Source: Acidovorax kalamii (GTDB taxonomy: Bacteria > Pseudomonadota > Gammaproteobacteria > Burkholderiales > Burkholderiaceae_C). From it: a stretch of 64,000 bases of DNA. Below the pieces are notes generated by a model, which did not search any database, was not told the origin of the DNA, and saw only the letters and a program-made list of their open reading frames with translations. Positions within the stretch are counted from its first letter, which is position 1. Every line of letters starts with the position of its first letter. The translations under genes were made by a program, and so were the position numbers. Of this stretch, positions 30,901-38,457 are shown in pieces. The stretch is taken from assembly GCF_002245625.1 (NCBI RefSeq), contig NZ_NOIG01000001.1, forward strand, positions 124,001-188,000. The letters run 5' to 3'.

Positions 30901-30916
30901 GGAGGCGGCCCGGTAG
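24932..30916 (+). CDS. Bacterial alpha-2-macroglobulin, thioester type
   Basis: A 1994-residue periplasmic protein of the YfhM/MagD class, thought to trap proteases that breach the outer membrane. It has a signal peptide (1-22, ending AQA-L), many macroglobulin beta-domains, a bait-region zone around the middle, an Ala/Gly-rich segment with GGGGGK near 1270, and an intact thioester motif CLEQ (1498-1501) in the helical TED domain. The C-terminal receptor-like domain has DPIPGGATILG. Unlike E. coli YfhM there is no lipobox cysteine, so it is probably soluble. A GGAGGGG ribosome site marks the start. It heads an operon with two small membrane proteins and pbpC; yfhM-pbpC linkage is known in E. 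coli. Confidence 0.95.
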   Translation: MNKKQWMLAASLSLVAWGAQALQISSFSPQGEVAQVRQVVAKFDAAAVNFGDPKAPAPLTLSCSDASAAKGTGRWTGEREWVFDFERDLPPGVRCIATVKPGFKSALGVDLAGVKSYQFNSGGPFVQVIRPNTYEQIDEEQFFVLQLNGPATTASVQANVWCTMEGVGERVPVRLIEGAQRAEILKTLGLEKSAAREPLQYATLACNRRFTSGSRMQIVFGKGVATPSGVPNTVEKRFEFKVREPFSAEFSCERENAQAACLPIRPLQLSFNTPVPRSLATAIRLKSAKETLKPQTDGGIESQKGDALVNSVQFAAPLAENTAFTLELPKDFKDASGRPLRNAESFPLKVSTGGMPPLAKFAAAPFGIVERFAEGPASDKPPALLPVTLRNVEAALRVQGLQPGTPGAAAPAGKVSTLQPGTDAEIIAWFRKVKRYDNYLVDRKQARQDVTGPLPKVLDDDRSHVQSRMVSLLAGKGGVKTLDLPKPANNDPRPFEVVGIPLPPGFHVVEIASQKLGASLLDDRHGEGRTMYVRTSALVTNLGVHFKLGRENAMAWVTTLDKGQPVQGAQVRVSDCRGNEVGTATTDAQGVARIEGLSSEAPTCSGDDWTQAYFVSARSKGADGVEDMAFTWSDWQRGIEPWRFNVPTHTGPRPTERAHTIFDRTLFRAGETVSMKHLLRTETRKGFGLPDARPETLVITHLGSGQQFTQPLAWRGTATGGLSAQSSFAIPPAAKLGVYQVELRNDADNERSFGSGEFRVEEFRLPVLEGRIAPADKKALVRVRSVPTDVQINYVAGGGAAHLPVRVSAMVRGKTLQYSDYEAFSFYPPRKRDASNASSDDEEATASQDARVIADKLPLTLNKDGAGKLTIDNVPQARQPQELVMEATYADPNGEVQTLRSVQALWPAGVVAGIKTEGWVSARQKIRFQALALQHVGKPAPDTALQVQAIARITTTTRKRMVGGFYSYDNQTETKDLGTLCSGKADARGLLLCESKLDEPGEVELVVTATDKDGNTSVAASSVWVTRQGELWFGGEDHDRIDLLPEKKSYQPGETAKFQVRMPFRYATALVAVEREGIIDTQVVQLNGQDPTVSLKIQPEWGPNVYVSVLALRGRLREVPWYSFFTWGFKSPREWWTSFWYEGREYQAPTALVDLSKPAYRLGLAEIRVGTQAHQIDVKVQADKESYAVRGKAQVTITATLPGGKPAANAEVAVAAVDQALLELMPNNSWNLLEAMLQRRSWGVETSTAQMEIIGRRHYGKKAVPAGGGGGKAQTRELLDTLLLWQPAIQLDANGQAKVTVPLNDALTTFKIVAVADASTGLFGTGSTSIRATQDLQIISGLPPLVREDDQFRAQLTLRNTTKAAMKVEVAPRATLLDLKPQTVDIPAGESREVAWTVTAPAQLAQTRTQAILWEIEAKDTVSGARDALKASQKLIPAVPLTVQQATLVQVDGSFNLDVNPPADALPGRGGLKMSLQPKLAEGLPGVRDWWARYPFACLEQKTSKAVGLRDGALWQTVVAQLPTYLDSEGLANYFPPRDGDSNRGSDTLTAYVLAATHEAAAINPAFALPDDVRAPMERGLIAFIEGRIERSFWSPRKDLDMRKLAAIEALSRYGKAQGRMVSSITIAPNQWPTHAVIDWVNVLKRVADVPQRDQRLAEAQQILRARLSFQGTKLIFSTEQDDYWWWLMQNGDVNTARLMLAVMDDPAWKDDMGRLANGFISRQQAGAWHTTTANLWGGLALEKFSAKFEAVPVSGTTKASMGGNAASVDWSKVERVKTSDLTGAPHQGTWFGAPASPGNLKNNGMFLPWSKTGGKEQLAVTHQGPGKPWLTLQSVAAVQLKAPFAAGYAITKTITPVEQANKSLPAGQYTRGDVLRVTLEVNASADMTWVAITDPIPGGATILGSGLGRDSAIATQGEKARTGPGWPAFEERSFESFRSYYEYLPKGTVKMEYTVRLNNVGDFALPPSRVEAMYAPEMFGEFPNARVKVEAAR
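25273..25295 (+). repeat. Dispersed repeat fragment 2 (core only)
   Basis: Inside the alpha-2-macroglobulin gene, GCTAT-CAATTCA-ATAGC keeps only the paired GCTAT/ATAGC core of the dispersed element. It encodes part of KSYQFNSGG. Because only the core is present, chance similarity is possible. Confidence 0.4.
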
Positions 30917-30968
30917 GCCGCAGCGCCATGCCTCCTCCTGTGACGAGCCTGCCTGGTTGCAGTCCGCC

Positions 30969-31337
30969 ATGAGTCTCAGTGTTTTCGTCGAGCTGCGGTT
31001 CTGGCTGCTGGTGGTGTTTTCGCTGGTGCTGCCAGCGGGCATCTACGCGCTGCTGCTGGCCACGCGCTCTATCTCGCGCATGGCGGTGCTGGGTTTTGGC
31101 GTGGCGCTGGTGCTGATTGCGGGGGTGGATGTGTACCTGCTGCAGTCGCTCGCGTCCCTGGCCAAGACCACGCCGTCGCTGGCGGACGACGCGGTGTTCA
31201 TCTCCGAGCTGTCCATTGCACTGTACGTGCTGCCCGTGGTGTTTGGCGGCATCGGCGTCAACCTGATGTCGCATGTGCTGCTGCGCCACCTGAGCGAGGC
31301 GGAAACCCGGTTTGACCGGGAGCATCCCGATGATTGA
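30969..31337 (+). CDS. Small inner-membrane protein between A2M and pbpC
   Basis: A 122-residue protein with three predicted transmembrane helices (about 6-28, 35-56 and 78-102) and a charged cytoplasmic tail (HLSEAETRFDREHPDD). I do not recognise the family. The ATG at 30969 was chosen over an upstream TTG. It lies 52 bp after the alpha-2-macroglobulin stop and overlaps the next gene by 8 nt, so it is part of the A2M-pbpC operon and may serve the same envelope-defence function. Confidence 0.75.
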   Translation: MSLSVFVELRFWLLVVFSLVLPAGIYALLLATRSISRMAVLGFGVALVLIAGVDVYLLQSLASLAKTTPSLADDAVFISELSIALYVLPVVFGGIGVNLMSHVLLRHLSEAETRFDREHPDD

Positions 31338-31686
31338 ACGGCGGCCATCCCTCTTCTTGCGCCCCGCGTGGTGCGCGGTGCTGGCGGGTGCCCCGCTGGC
31401 CGCGCACGCCCACGGGCAGGAGGTGCTGGCCATGGCCTACGCCCAGGTTGCTGTAGTGGCGGTGTGCTTGCTGCTGGCGTGGTGGGTGCCCCCGCTGCGC
31501 GGGGCCCGCTGGTGGGCAGTGCTGGGCTGTGCAGCCGGGGTGATGGTGGCCTGGGGGCGGGTGCTGGATCTGCCCCGCCAGTCCCACGCGGCCGAGATCA
31601 TGGCCTGGCTGGTGCTCGCGCCGCTGCTGGGCGCCGCTGGGGCTGTGGCCTGGGCGCGAATTCGCAGAGGCCGCGATGGCCGCTGA
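31330..31686 (+). CDS. Small membrane protein upstream of pbpC
   Basis: A 118-residue protein with an N-terminal hydrophobic segment that could be a signal peptide (ending AAHA-H) and two or three further helices (about 38-58, 64-80, 92-112). The C-terminus is basic (RIRRGRDGR). Family not recognised. Its start overlaps the stop of the previous gene (ATGATTGA) and its end overlaps pbpC by 11 nt, showing translational coupling across the operon. Confidence 0.72.
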   Translation: MIERRPSLFLRPAWCAVLAGAPLAAHAHGQEVLAMAYAQVAVVAVCLLLAWWVPPLRGARWWAVLGCAAGVMVAWGRVLDLPRQSHAAEIMAWLVLAPLLGAAGAVAWARIRRGRDGR

Positions 31687-34030
31687 GTCGGTGCGTGCTG
31701 TGCGCTGCATGTGCTCGCGGCTGCGGCATGCCCTGGGTGTGCAACTGTTGGTAGCTATATTTTTTGTAGCTATCACGGCAAGTCCAGCGCGCGCAATCCC
31801 CACTTTTGACGAGGTGCGTGCTGATTTCAAGCCTTCCGACACCGTGCTGCTCTCGCGCGAAGGCGAGGTGCTGCAGCGCCTGCGCACCGATCCCACGGTG
31901 CGGCGTGGCCAGTGGGTGCCGCTGGCTGACATCTCGCCCGCGCTGCGCCAGGCGCTGGTGCTGAGCGAGGACAAGCGTTTTTTTGAACACAGCGGCGTGG
32001 ATTGGCGCGCCGCATCGGCTGCCGCCTGGGGCAACCTGTGGAACCAGCGCACGCGCGGTGCCAGCACCATCACCATGCAGCTGGCCGGGCTCCTGGATGG
32101 TGACTGGCGCCAAGGCCCGGGCGGGCGCACCGTGGTGCAAAAGCTGGGGCAGACGGTGGCGGCCCAGGTGCTGGACCGGCGCTGGCGCAAGGACCAGATC
32201 CTGGAGGCCTACCTCAACCTTGTGCCGTTTCGCAGCGAGCTGGTGGGCATTGATGCGCTCAGCCGCACGCTGTTTGGCAAGGCTGCGCATGGCCTGGACG
32301 ACCGCGAAGCGGCGGTGGCCGCTGCCCTGGTGCGCGCGCCCAATGCGCGGCCTGCGCTGGTGGCGCAGCGCGCTTGCGGCGTGCTGCGCGATATGCAGCG
32401 GGGCGCCCGTATCGACTGCGATGCGCTCGACCTGTTCACCACCGCCGCGCTGCAGCGCCGCGCGTTTGACGCGAGCGAAGGCGTGGCTCCGCACTTTGCG
32501 CGCCACCTGCTGCGCCAGCGTTTTGGCAAGGACGCTGCGGTGCCCGAGCGTGTGCTGAGCACGCTGCGCGCGCCCCTGCAGCGTTTTGCCATGCAGACCC
32601 TGCAGCAGCACCTGCGCGAGCTGCGCGGGCGCAATGTGGAAGACGGTGCGGTGCTGGTGCTCGACAACGCCACGGGTGCGGTGCTGGCCTGGGTGGGCTC
32701 ATCGGGCCAGCTCAGCCAGGCGAGCGAGGTGGACGGCGTGCTGGCGCTGCGCCAGCCAGGCTCCACGCTCAAGCCCTTTCTGTACGGGCAGGCAATTGCG
32801 GAGCGCCGCCTCACGGCCGCGTCGCTGGTAGACGACTCGCCCGCGCACATCGCCACGGCGGGCGGGCTCTACATCCCGCAGAACTACGACCGGCAGTTCA
32901 AGGGCTGGGTGTCGGTGCGCACAGCGCTGGCGGCCTCGCTCAACGTGCCGGCGGTGCGCACGCTGGTCATGGTCACGCCCGACGCGTTCCACCGCCAGCT
33001 GGGCGCCATGGGTCTGCCGCTGCGCGAAAGTGGCGACTATTTTGGCTACAGCCTGGCGCTGGGCAGCCCCGAGGTGCCGCTGCTGCACCTGACCAATGCG
33101 TTCCGCACGCTGGCCAACGGCGGGCGGCTCAGCCCGGTGGCGCTGGCTGCGCTTGGACCGGGGCGGGCTCCCGCTTTCACTGCGGCCCTGGACCCGCGCG
33201 CGGCCTTCATCGTGGGCGACATCCTTTCGGACGGCAATGCGCGTGCGCGCACCTTCGGCACCGACAGCGTGCTGGCCACGCGCTTCTGGACGGCGGTGAA
33301 AACCGGCACCAGCAAGGACATGCGCGACAACTGGGCCATGGGCTGGTCGGAGCGCTACACCGTGGGCGTATGGGTGGGCAACGCCAGTGGCGCGGCCATG
33401 CACGACGTGAGCGGCACCAGCGGCGCGGCGCCCATCTGGGCGGCGGTGATGGGCTTCTTGCACGCCCGCGAGCCCAGCCGTGCGCCCAAGGCCCCGGCGG
33501 GCCTGCTCCAGGCCGGGGTGCGGTTTGGCCCGGGGCCTGTGGCCGGTGGCATGCCGGGCGGTGCGCCCGAGCCCCGCGCGCCGCTGGAGGCCGCGCGCAG
33601 CGAATGGTTTCTGCAAGGCACGCAGCAAGCCTTGTTTGCTATTGATTCAATAGCTGAAAAGGCATACCCATCGCGCGCAGAAGGCCAAAAAGGCTTCAAA
33701 AAATCGCCCACCCAGGTGGTGGACACGCCTTCCGCCCCCGCCCGCATCACCGCGCCCGCGCCCGGCACCATCATTGCGCTGGACCCGGACATCCCCCCCG
33801 CGCGCCAGCGCCTGCAGTTCACGGCCACGGGCGACGGGCTGCTCTGGCGCATGGATGGCAAGCCGCTGGGCCGGGGCCCGCGTGTGGCCTGGCTGCCCTG
33901 GCCGGGGCGGCATGTGGTGCAGATCACCGACGCGCGCGGGCAGGTGCTGGACGAGATCCGCATCGAGGTGCGCGGGGCGGGCGTGGCGGCGGGGGCTGTG
34001 GCGCCCCCGATAAGGGCTGCTGCGCATTGA
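31676..34030 (+). CDS. pbpC: Penicillin-binding protein 1C
   Basis: A 784-residue bifunctional peptidoglycan synthase. An N-terminal signal/anchor (about 20-40) is followed by the GT51 glycosyltransferase with E98 in EDKRFFEHSGVDW and GASTITMQLA, then the transpeptidase with S363-x-x-K in GSTLKPF and KTGT at 542-545, and a C-terminal BiPBP_C beta domain (PARITAPAPGTIIALDPDIP onward). The BiPBP_C domain is what marks PBP1C. A variable linker at about 650-680 is encoded by a dispersed repeat. It is the last gene of the A2M operon; the pairing with alpha-2-macroglobulin suggests wall repair after envelope breach. Confidence 0.95.
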   Translation: MAAESVRAVRCMCSRLRHALGVQLLVAIFFVAITASPARAIPTFDEVRADFKPSDTVLLSREGEVLQRLRTDPTVRRGQWVPLADISPALRQALVLSEDKRFFEHSGVDWRAASAAAWGNLWNQRTRGASTITMQLAGLLDGDWRQGPGGRTVVQKLGQTVAAQVLDRRWRKDQILEAYLNLVPFRSELVGIDALSRTLFGKAAHGLDDREAAVAAALVRAPNARPALVAQRACGVLRDMQRGARIDCDALDLFTTAALQRRAFDASEGVAPHFARHLLRQRFGKDAAVPERVLSTLRAPLQRFAMQTLQQHLRELRGRNVEDGAVLVLDNATGAVLAWVGSSGQLSQASEVDGVLALRQPGSTLKPFLYGQAIAERRLTAASLVDDSPAHIATAGGLYIPQNYDRQFKGWVSVRTALAASLNVPAVRTLVMVTPDAFHRQLGAMGLPLRESGDYFGYSLALGSPEVPLLHLTNAFRTLANGGRLSPVALAALGPGRAPAFTAALDPRAAFIVGDILSDGNARARTFGTDSVLATRFWTAVKTGTSKDMRDNWAMGWSERYTVGVWVGNASGAAMHDVSGTSGAAPIWAAVMGFLHAREPSRAPKAPAGLLQAGVRFGPGPVAGGMPGGAPEPRAPLEAARSEWFLQGTQQALFAIDSIAEKAYPSRAEGQKGFKKSPTQVVDTPSAPARITAPAPGTIIALDPDIPPARQRLQFTATGDGLLWRMDGKPLGRGPRVAWLPWPGRHVVQITDARGQVLDEIRIEVRGAGVAAGAVAPPIRAAAH
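31751..31792 (+). repeat. Dispersed repeat copy 3 inside pbpC signal region
   Basis: Two TAGCTAT units flank a T-run, followed by CACGGCAAGTCCAGCGCGCG, a degenerate form of the GATAGCT / GCGCTTnnnnGGACA element. It encodes the hydrophobic VAIFFVAITASPA part of the PbpC N-terminus. Confidence 0.5.
33636..33692 (+). repeat. Dispersed repeat copy 4 inside pbpC linker
   Basis: GCTATTGATTCAATAGCT is followed by a degenerate ACCCATCGCGCGCAGAAGGCC and an A-run. It encodes FAIDSIAEKAYPSRAEGQK, a linker between the transpeptidase and BiPBP_C domains where inserted sequence should be tolerated. Confidence 0.6.
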
Positions 34031-34114
34031 CGCGCCCAAAGCCGAGGAATACGGTGTGATTTACCCATTCAGCGTCCCAATACGGGTCGCCTAAAATGGT
34101 TACAAATTATTTCT

Positions 34115-36397
34115 ATGCCCTTTTTGCGCCAGTTCTTTTCGCATCGCCTGATCTGGCTTGCTGTGTTGGTCTCCCTGGGGATCGGTGTGCTGTTTGCACG
34201 TTCGATCTGGACCATCCGCCAGGACGAGTGGAACTACGCCGCGCAGACCAATGCCAATCTGGTGCAGACCCTGGAGCAGGGCCTGGGCTGGGTGCTCGAG
34301 TCGTTTGACAAATCCCTGGAGGGCGTGGCCCGCGAGGTGGCGCGCCCCGAGGTGTGGGACCTGCCCCCCGAGCTGCGCGCACGGGTGGTGTTCGACAACT
34401 CCTTGCGCTCCCGGGGCGCTGGGGATGTGCTGGTGCTCGACGCCCAGGGCAACATCGTGCTGGATTCAGGCTCGCTCACGCCGCGCAAGGCCAATCTGGC
34501 GGACCGGGACTACTTCCTGGCGTTCCAGAAGGACGGGCATCAGGGCCTGTACATCGGCAAGCCCGTGCCTTCGCGCATCACGGGGCTCAACATCCTGCCC
34601 CTGTCGCGGGCCTACTTCCATGCCGACGGCAGCTTTGCGGGCGTGGTGGTGGGGGCCGTGCGGCTGAGCTACTTCAATGAGCTCTTCGGTGCCCTGGACA
34701 TGGGCCCCAGCAGTGGCGTGAACCTGTTCCGTAGTGACGGCGTGGTGATCTCGCGCTTCCCGTACGGCGACATGGACGTGGGCAAGACGATTGCCGGGTC
34801 GCCCAACATGCTGCGCTTTCAGAAGGAGGGCAATGGCTCCTTCGTGGGCACGGCGGCGCTCGATGGTGTCGAGCGCCTGTATTCCTTCCGGCAGGTGGGC
34901 GAGTTCCCGCTGATCATCAATGTGGCCCAGGCCACCAGCACCATCCTGGGCAAGTGGTACAGCAGCTCCCTGTGGCTGGGCGGTTTCGCGCTGCTGCTGA
35001 TGGCCGCCTGTCTGGGGCTGGCCCTGCTGTTTGTGCGCGAGCTGACCCTGCGCCAGCAGGTGGCCGCCCGGCTCAGCGAGGCCGAGCACGATGTGCGCAC
35101 CATCCTCAACAACATGCCGTCGATGATCGGCTACTGGGACGCGCATCTGCTCAACCGTTTTGCCAACAAGGCCCACTTCGAGTGGTTCGGGATACAGCCC
35201 GATCGGCTGCGCGGCATGCACTTCAGCGAGCTGGTGGGGCCTGAGCGTTTTGCCGTGAACAAGCCGTTTCTGGACCGCGCCCTGCAGGGCGAGCCGCAGC
35301 TGTTCGAGAGCACCCTGCTCGATGTGCATGGCGTGTCGCGCCACATCATCGTCTCGTACGTGCCTGACACCGAAGCGGGTGCCGTGCGCGGCATTTTTGT
35401 GCAGACCACCGACATCTCCGAGCGCAAGCGCATGGAGGACGAGCTGTTTGACGAGAAAGAGCGCGTGCGCCTCACGCTGCAGTCGATTGGCGATGCCGTG
35501 GTCTGCTCGGACGCCCGGGGCTCGGTGACCTACCTCAACCCGGCGGCCGAGCGCCTGACCGGCTGGCAGGCTTTTGATGCGGCGGGCCACAACGTGGACG
35601 AGGTGGTGTGCCTGCGCAGCCCCGACAACGACGCGCTGCTGCCCAGCCCCCTGCGCACGGCCATCCAGCAAGCGGCCGTGATGGAGGCCGTGCGGGGCGT
35701 GGTGGAGCATCGGGGCAGCGGCCAGCGTTTTCAGGTGGAGGAAACCGCCAGCCCCATTACCGACCGCCATGGTGCCGTGAGGGGCGCGGTGGCCGTGCTG
35801 CGCGATGTGACCGAGGCCGTGGCCATGGCCGAGCGCATGGCGCACCTGGCGCAGTACGACGCACTCACCGACCTGCCCAACCGCGTGCTCCTGCACGACC
35901 GCGCCCAGCTGGCCATTGCCCAGGCGCGGCGCGATGGCAAGTCGCTGGCCGTGATGTACCTGGACCTGGATGGTTTCAAGGAGGTCAACGACCGCCTGGG
36001 CCACGATGTGGGCGATGTGCTGCTCGTGCAGTTTGCCCAGCGCCTGAAGGCCGCCGTGCGCGCGTCCGACACCGTGTGCCGCCAGGGCGGCGACGAATTT
36101 GTGGTGCTGTTGCCGGGCCTGGAGGGCGCCGAGCCCGCGCGGGGCGTGGCGCGCAAGATCCTCGCCTCGTGCGACGCGCCCTTCGAACTGGCGGGCGAGC
36201 CTGTGCGCGTGGGGCTCAGCGGTGGCATTGCGCTGTTCCCGCAGCATGGCGACACTTTCGATGCGCTCTCGCGCCACGCCGACAGCGCCATGTACGCCGC
36301 CAAGCGCGGTGGCCGCATGCGCTTCATGCTCTACCGGGGCCCGGATGTTCAGCCCGAGGTGGTGCTGCCCGAAGTGGCGGTGGGCGCCGAGGGGTGA
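34115..36397 (+). CDS. Diguanylate cyclase with dCache-like sensor and two PAS domains
   Basis: A 760-residue membrane protein. Helix 1 is at about 12-30, a periplasmic dCache-like domain spans about 40-285 (VLVLDAQGNIVLDSGS, ADRDYFLAF, VVVGAVRLSYF), helix 2 is at about 290-312, then two PAS domains (about 325-445 and 455-580) and a GGDEF domain. The active site GGDEF is at 658-662, with an RxxD inhibitory site (RASD) in the correct register. It should make c-di-GMP; no EAL domain follows. Confidence 0.93.
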   Translation: MPFLRQFFSHRLIWLAVLVSLGIGVLFARSIWTIRQDEWNYAAQTNANLVQTLEQGLGWVLESFDKSLEGVAREVARPEVWDLPPELRARVVFDNSLRSRGAGDVLVLDAQGNIVLDSGSLTPRKANLADRDYFLAFQKDGHQGLYIGKPVPSRITGLNILPLSRAYFHADGSFAGVVVGAVRLSYFNELFGALDMGPSSGVNLFRSDGVVISRFPYGDMDVGKTIAGSPNMLRFQKEGNGSFVGTAALDGVERLYSFRQVGEFPLIINVAQATSTILGKWYSSSLWLGGFALLLMAACLGLALLFVRELTLRQQVAARLSEAEHDVRTILNNMPSMIGYWDAHLLNRFANKAHFEWFGIQPDRLRGMHFSELVGPERFAVNKPFLDRALQGEPQLFESTLLDVHGVSRHIIVSYVPDTEAGAVRGIFVQTTDISERKRMEDELFDEKERVRLTLQSIGDAVVCSDARGSVTYLNPAAERLTGWQAFDAAGHNVDEVVCLRSPDNDALLPSPLRTAIQQAAVMEAVRGVVEHRGSGQRFQVEETASPITDRHGAVRGAVAVLRDVTEAVAMAERMAHLAQYDALTDLPNRVLLHDRAQLAIAQARRDGKSLAVMYLDLDGFKEVNDRLGHDVGDVLLVQFAQRLKAAVRASDTVCRQGGDEFVVLLPGLEGAEPARGVARKILASCDAPFELAGEPVRVGLSGGIALFPQHGDTFDALSRHADSAMYAAKRGGRMRFMLYRGPDVQPEVVLPEVAVGAEG

Positions 36398-36423
36398 GGG
36401 GCGCGTAGTGGGTAGTGGTTGCG

Positions 36424-36482
36424 ATTTGCTATCTATTTGGTAGCAATAAGCGCTTGTCCATTGGGCGGTAACGGCATTTTTT
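36424..36482 (+). repeat. Dispersed repeat copy 5, intergenic
   Basis: TTTGCTATCTATTTGGTAGCAA followed closely by TAAGCGCTTGTCCATTGGGCG in the gap between the diguanylate cyclase and lldD-type genes. This is the only copy wholly outside coding sequence. Confidence 0.7.
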
Positions 36483-36620
36483 GCTTGATAAAGCGCCGCC
36501 GCTGTGCCACATCCCGGGCGCGGCGCTGGAAATTTGTTGCAGCCCCTCGAAATAATTTTGATGGCTGGCCGATGCCTCAGCGCCTACCATCTGGCGCAAT
36601 TCCCATCCTGGAGAGCCTGC

Positions 36621-37787
36621 GTGCCTGACCTGTCCAAAATCACCTGCATCGAAGACCTGCGTGCCATCGCCCAGCGCCGCGTGCCGCGCATGTTCTATGA
36701 CTACGCCGATTCAGGCTCGTACACCGAGGGCACCTACCGCGCCAACGAAAGCGACTTCCAGCGCATCAAGCTGCGCCAGCGCGTGGCCGTGAACATGGAG
36801 GGCCGTAGCACGCGCACCACCATGGTCGGCCAGGATGTGGCCATGCCCGTGGCCATTGCGCCCACCGGCCTCACCGGCATGCAGCACGCCGATGGCGAGA
36901 TCCTGGGCGCCAAGGCAGCCAAGGCGTTTGGCATCCCGTTCACGCTCTCGACCATGAGCATCTGCTCCATCGAGGACATTGCCGAGCACACGGGCCGCCA
37001 CCCGTTCTGGTTCCAGGTGTACGTGATGCGCGACCGCGACTTCATCGAGCGCCTGATCGACCGCGCCAAGGCCGCCAACTGCTCGGCGCTGCAGCTCACG
37101 CTCGATCTCCAGATCCTGGGCCAGCGCCACAAGGACATCAAGAACGGCCTGTCGGCCCCGCCCAAGCCCACCATCGCCAACCTCATCAACCTGGCCACCA
37201 AGCCGCGCTGGTGCCTGGGCATGCTGGGCACCAAGCGCCGCAGCTTCGGCAACATCGTGGGCCACGCCAAGGGCGTGGGCGACTTGTCGTCGCTGTCGTC
37301 GTGGACGGCCGAGCAGTTCGACCCGCAGCTCAACTGGGGCGATGTGGAATGGATCAAGAAGCGCTGGGGCGGCAAGCTGATCCTCAAAGGCATCATGGAC
37401 GCCGAAGACGCGCGCCTGGCCGTCAACAGCGGTGCCGATGCGCTCATCGTCAGCAACCACGGCGGCCGCCAGCTCGACGGTGCGCCGTCCTCCATCGCCG
37501 CGCTGCCCGGCATTGCGGCCGCGGTGGGCAAGAACATCGAAGTGTGGATGGACGGCGGCATCCGCAGCGGGCAGGACGTGCTCAAGGCCCGCGCGCTGGG
37601 CGCGCAGGGCACGCTGATCGGGCGCAGCTTCCTGTACGGCCTGGGCGCTTTTGGCGAGGCCGGTGTGACCCGTGCGCTGCAGATCATCCAGAAGGAGCTG
37701 GACATCACCATGGCGTTCTGCGGCCACACCAACATCAACAACGTGGATTCGTCGATCCTGCTGCCGGGTACGTTCCCCACCGCCTGA
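36621..37787 (+). CDS. lldD: FMN-dependent alpha-hydroxy acid dehydrogenase, LldD-like
   Basis: A 388-residue (beta/alpha)8 flavoprotein that oxidises L-2-hydroxy acids such as lactate. Seen: RRVPRMFYDYADSGS, PVAIAPTGLTGMQH, FQVYVMRDRDF, ILKGIMDAEDA, catalytic H280 in SNHGGRQLDGAPS, and DGGIRSGQDVLKA with LIGRSFLYGLGA. The frame is open upstream, but the family N-terminus (DLSKITCIEDLRA) begins at a GTG at 36621 preceded by a GGAGAG ribosome site, so I chose the GTG. The specific substrate is unproven, so the symbol is tentative. It is convergent with a cytochrome c gene 15 bp away. Confidence 0.9.
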   Translation: MPDLSKITCIEDLRAIAQRRVPRMFYDYADSGSYTEGTYRANESDFQRIKLRQRVAVNMEGRSTRTTMVGQDVAMPVAIAPTGLTGMQHADGEILGAKAAKAFGIPFTLSTMSICSIEDIAEHTGRHPFWFQVYVMRDRDFIERLIDRAKAANCSALQLTLDLQILGQRHKDIKNGLSAPPKPTIANLINLATKPRWCLGMLGTKRRSFGNIVGHAKGVGDLSSLSSWTAEQFDPQLNWGDVEWIKKRWGGKLILKGIMDAEDARLAVNSGADALIVSNHGGRQLDGAPSSIAALPGIAAAVGKNIEVWMDGGIRSGQDVLKARALGAQGTLIGRSFLYGLGAFGEAGVTRALQIIQKELDITMAFCGHTNINNVDSSILLPGTFPTA

Positions 37788-37802
37788 GCCGGGGGCAGGC
37801 TG

Positions 37803-38216
37803 TTACCGGGCGGCGGATTCCGGCGACGGCAGGCGTTTGAGCGTGGCCAGGTAGGCCACCACGTCCTCGCGGTCGCGCGCCTGGTCGAGCTGGTAGTCCA
37901 TGCCCTGGCCGGGAATCAGCGCCTCGGGGTCGCGCAGCCAGGCCTTGAGCGTTGCACGCGTCCACAGAATCCTGCTTGCGCTCAGCGCGGGCGAATAGTC
38001 AAAGTCCTTCAATGCCCCCGCGCGGCGCCCCACCACGCCCCGGTGTGCGGGGCCGTCGCCATGCTGGTCGGCGCTGTGGCAGCTGCTGCAGTGCGCGGCA
38101 TACAGCGCGGCACCACGCTCTACCGACTGGGCGGCTGCGGGGCTGTGGGCCGTCCATAGCAGGGTGGCTGCTATGGCAACACAATGAATAGGGGGCAGTG
38201 GGCGGGGCAGGGGCAT
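37803..38216 (-). CDS. Periplasmic class I cytochrome c
   Basis: A 137-residue monohaem cytochrome with a signal peptide (1-29, ending AAA-Q). Haem site C43-S-S-C46-H47, methionine ligand probably M106 in IPGQGMDYQ. It is an electron carrier in the periplasm. The promoter region carries TGAATCC-N16-CGTAT on the minus strand 54 nt before the start, the same motif that precedes the adjacent sigma factor gene and the DUF3034 operon, so it probably belongs to that ECF regulon. It could also accept electrons from the convergent hydroxy-acid dehydrogenase; that is only proximity. Confidence 0.9.
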   Translation of the reverse strand: MPLPRPLPPIHCVAIAATLLWTAHSPAAAQSVERGAALYAAHCSSCHSADQHGDGPAHRGVVGRRAGALKDFDYSPALSASRILWTRATLKAWLRDPEALIPGQGMDYQLDQARDREDVVAYLATLKRLPSPESAAR

Positions 38217-38270
38217 GGCGGGGAGCGACGGGTAGAAAGCGCCTTGGGCGCGAGCAGGCGAACCCTGGTA

Positions 38271-38298
38271 ATACGGCCCCGCCAGCCATCTGGATTCA
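38271..38298 (-). promoter_or_regulatory. Predicted ECF promoter of the cytochrome c gene
   Basis: On the minus strand: TGAATCC, 16 nt, then CGTAT. It is 54 nt upstream of the cytochrome c start codon. The motif and spacing match the sites at 38374-38398 and 39898-39925 exactly in ATCC, N16 and CGTAT. Confidence 0.7.
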
Positions 38299-38373
38299 TG
38301 CGGCCCTGCCCGGGTGGGGCAGATCCGGGGACACCGGTTTCCGGCGCCGGGTCGCTGTTTGTGCCCCTACTAC

Positions 38374-38398
38374 ATCCAAAGTGCCCGCTGTGGCGTAT
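38374..38398 (+). promoter_or_regulatory. Predicted ECF promoter of the sigma factor gene
   Basis: ATCC, 16 nt, then CGTAT, 59 nt upstream of the sigma factor start codon. The -35 flank (ACATCC) differs from GAATCC at the other two sites. Its presence before the sigma gene itself implies autoregulation. Confidence 0.65.
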
Positions 38399-38457
38399 TC
38401 ACCTACGGCAAAGCCCCGTAGGCGCTGCCGAACCGACCAATCCCAGAGAATGGGCGC

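Noticed and set aside
26063-31042. 1659-codon open frame antisense to the alpha-2-macroglobulin gene
   Set aside because: No domain or start context; His/Gly/Arg-rich shadow of a well-supported gene.
34031-34114. Sigma-70 promoter with TAAAAT at 34092
   Set aside because: No -35 hexamer at 16-18 bp; the nearest TTACCC is 25 bp away.
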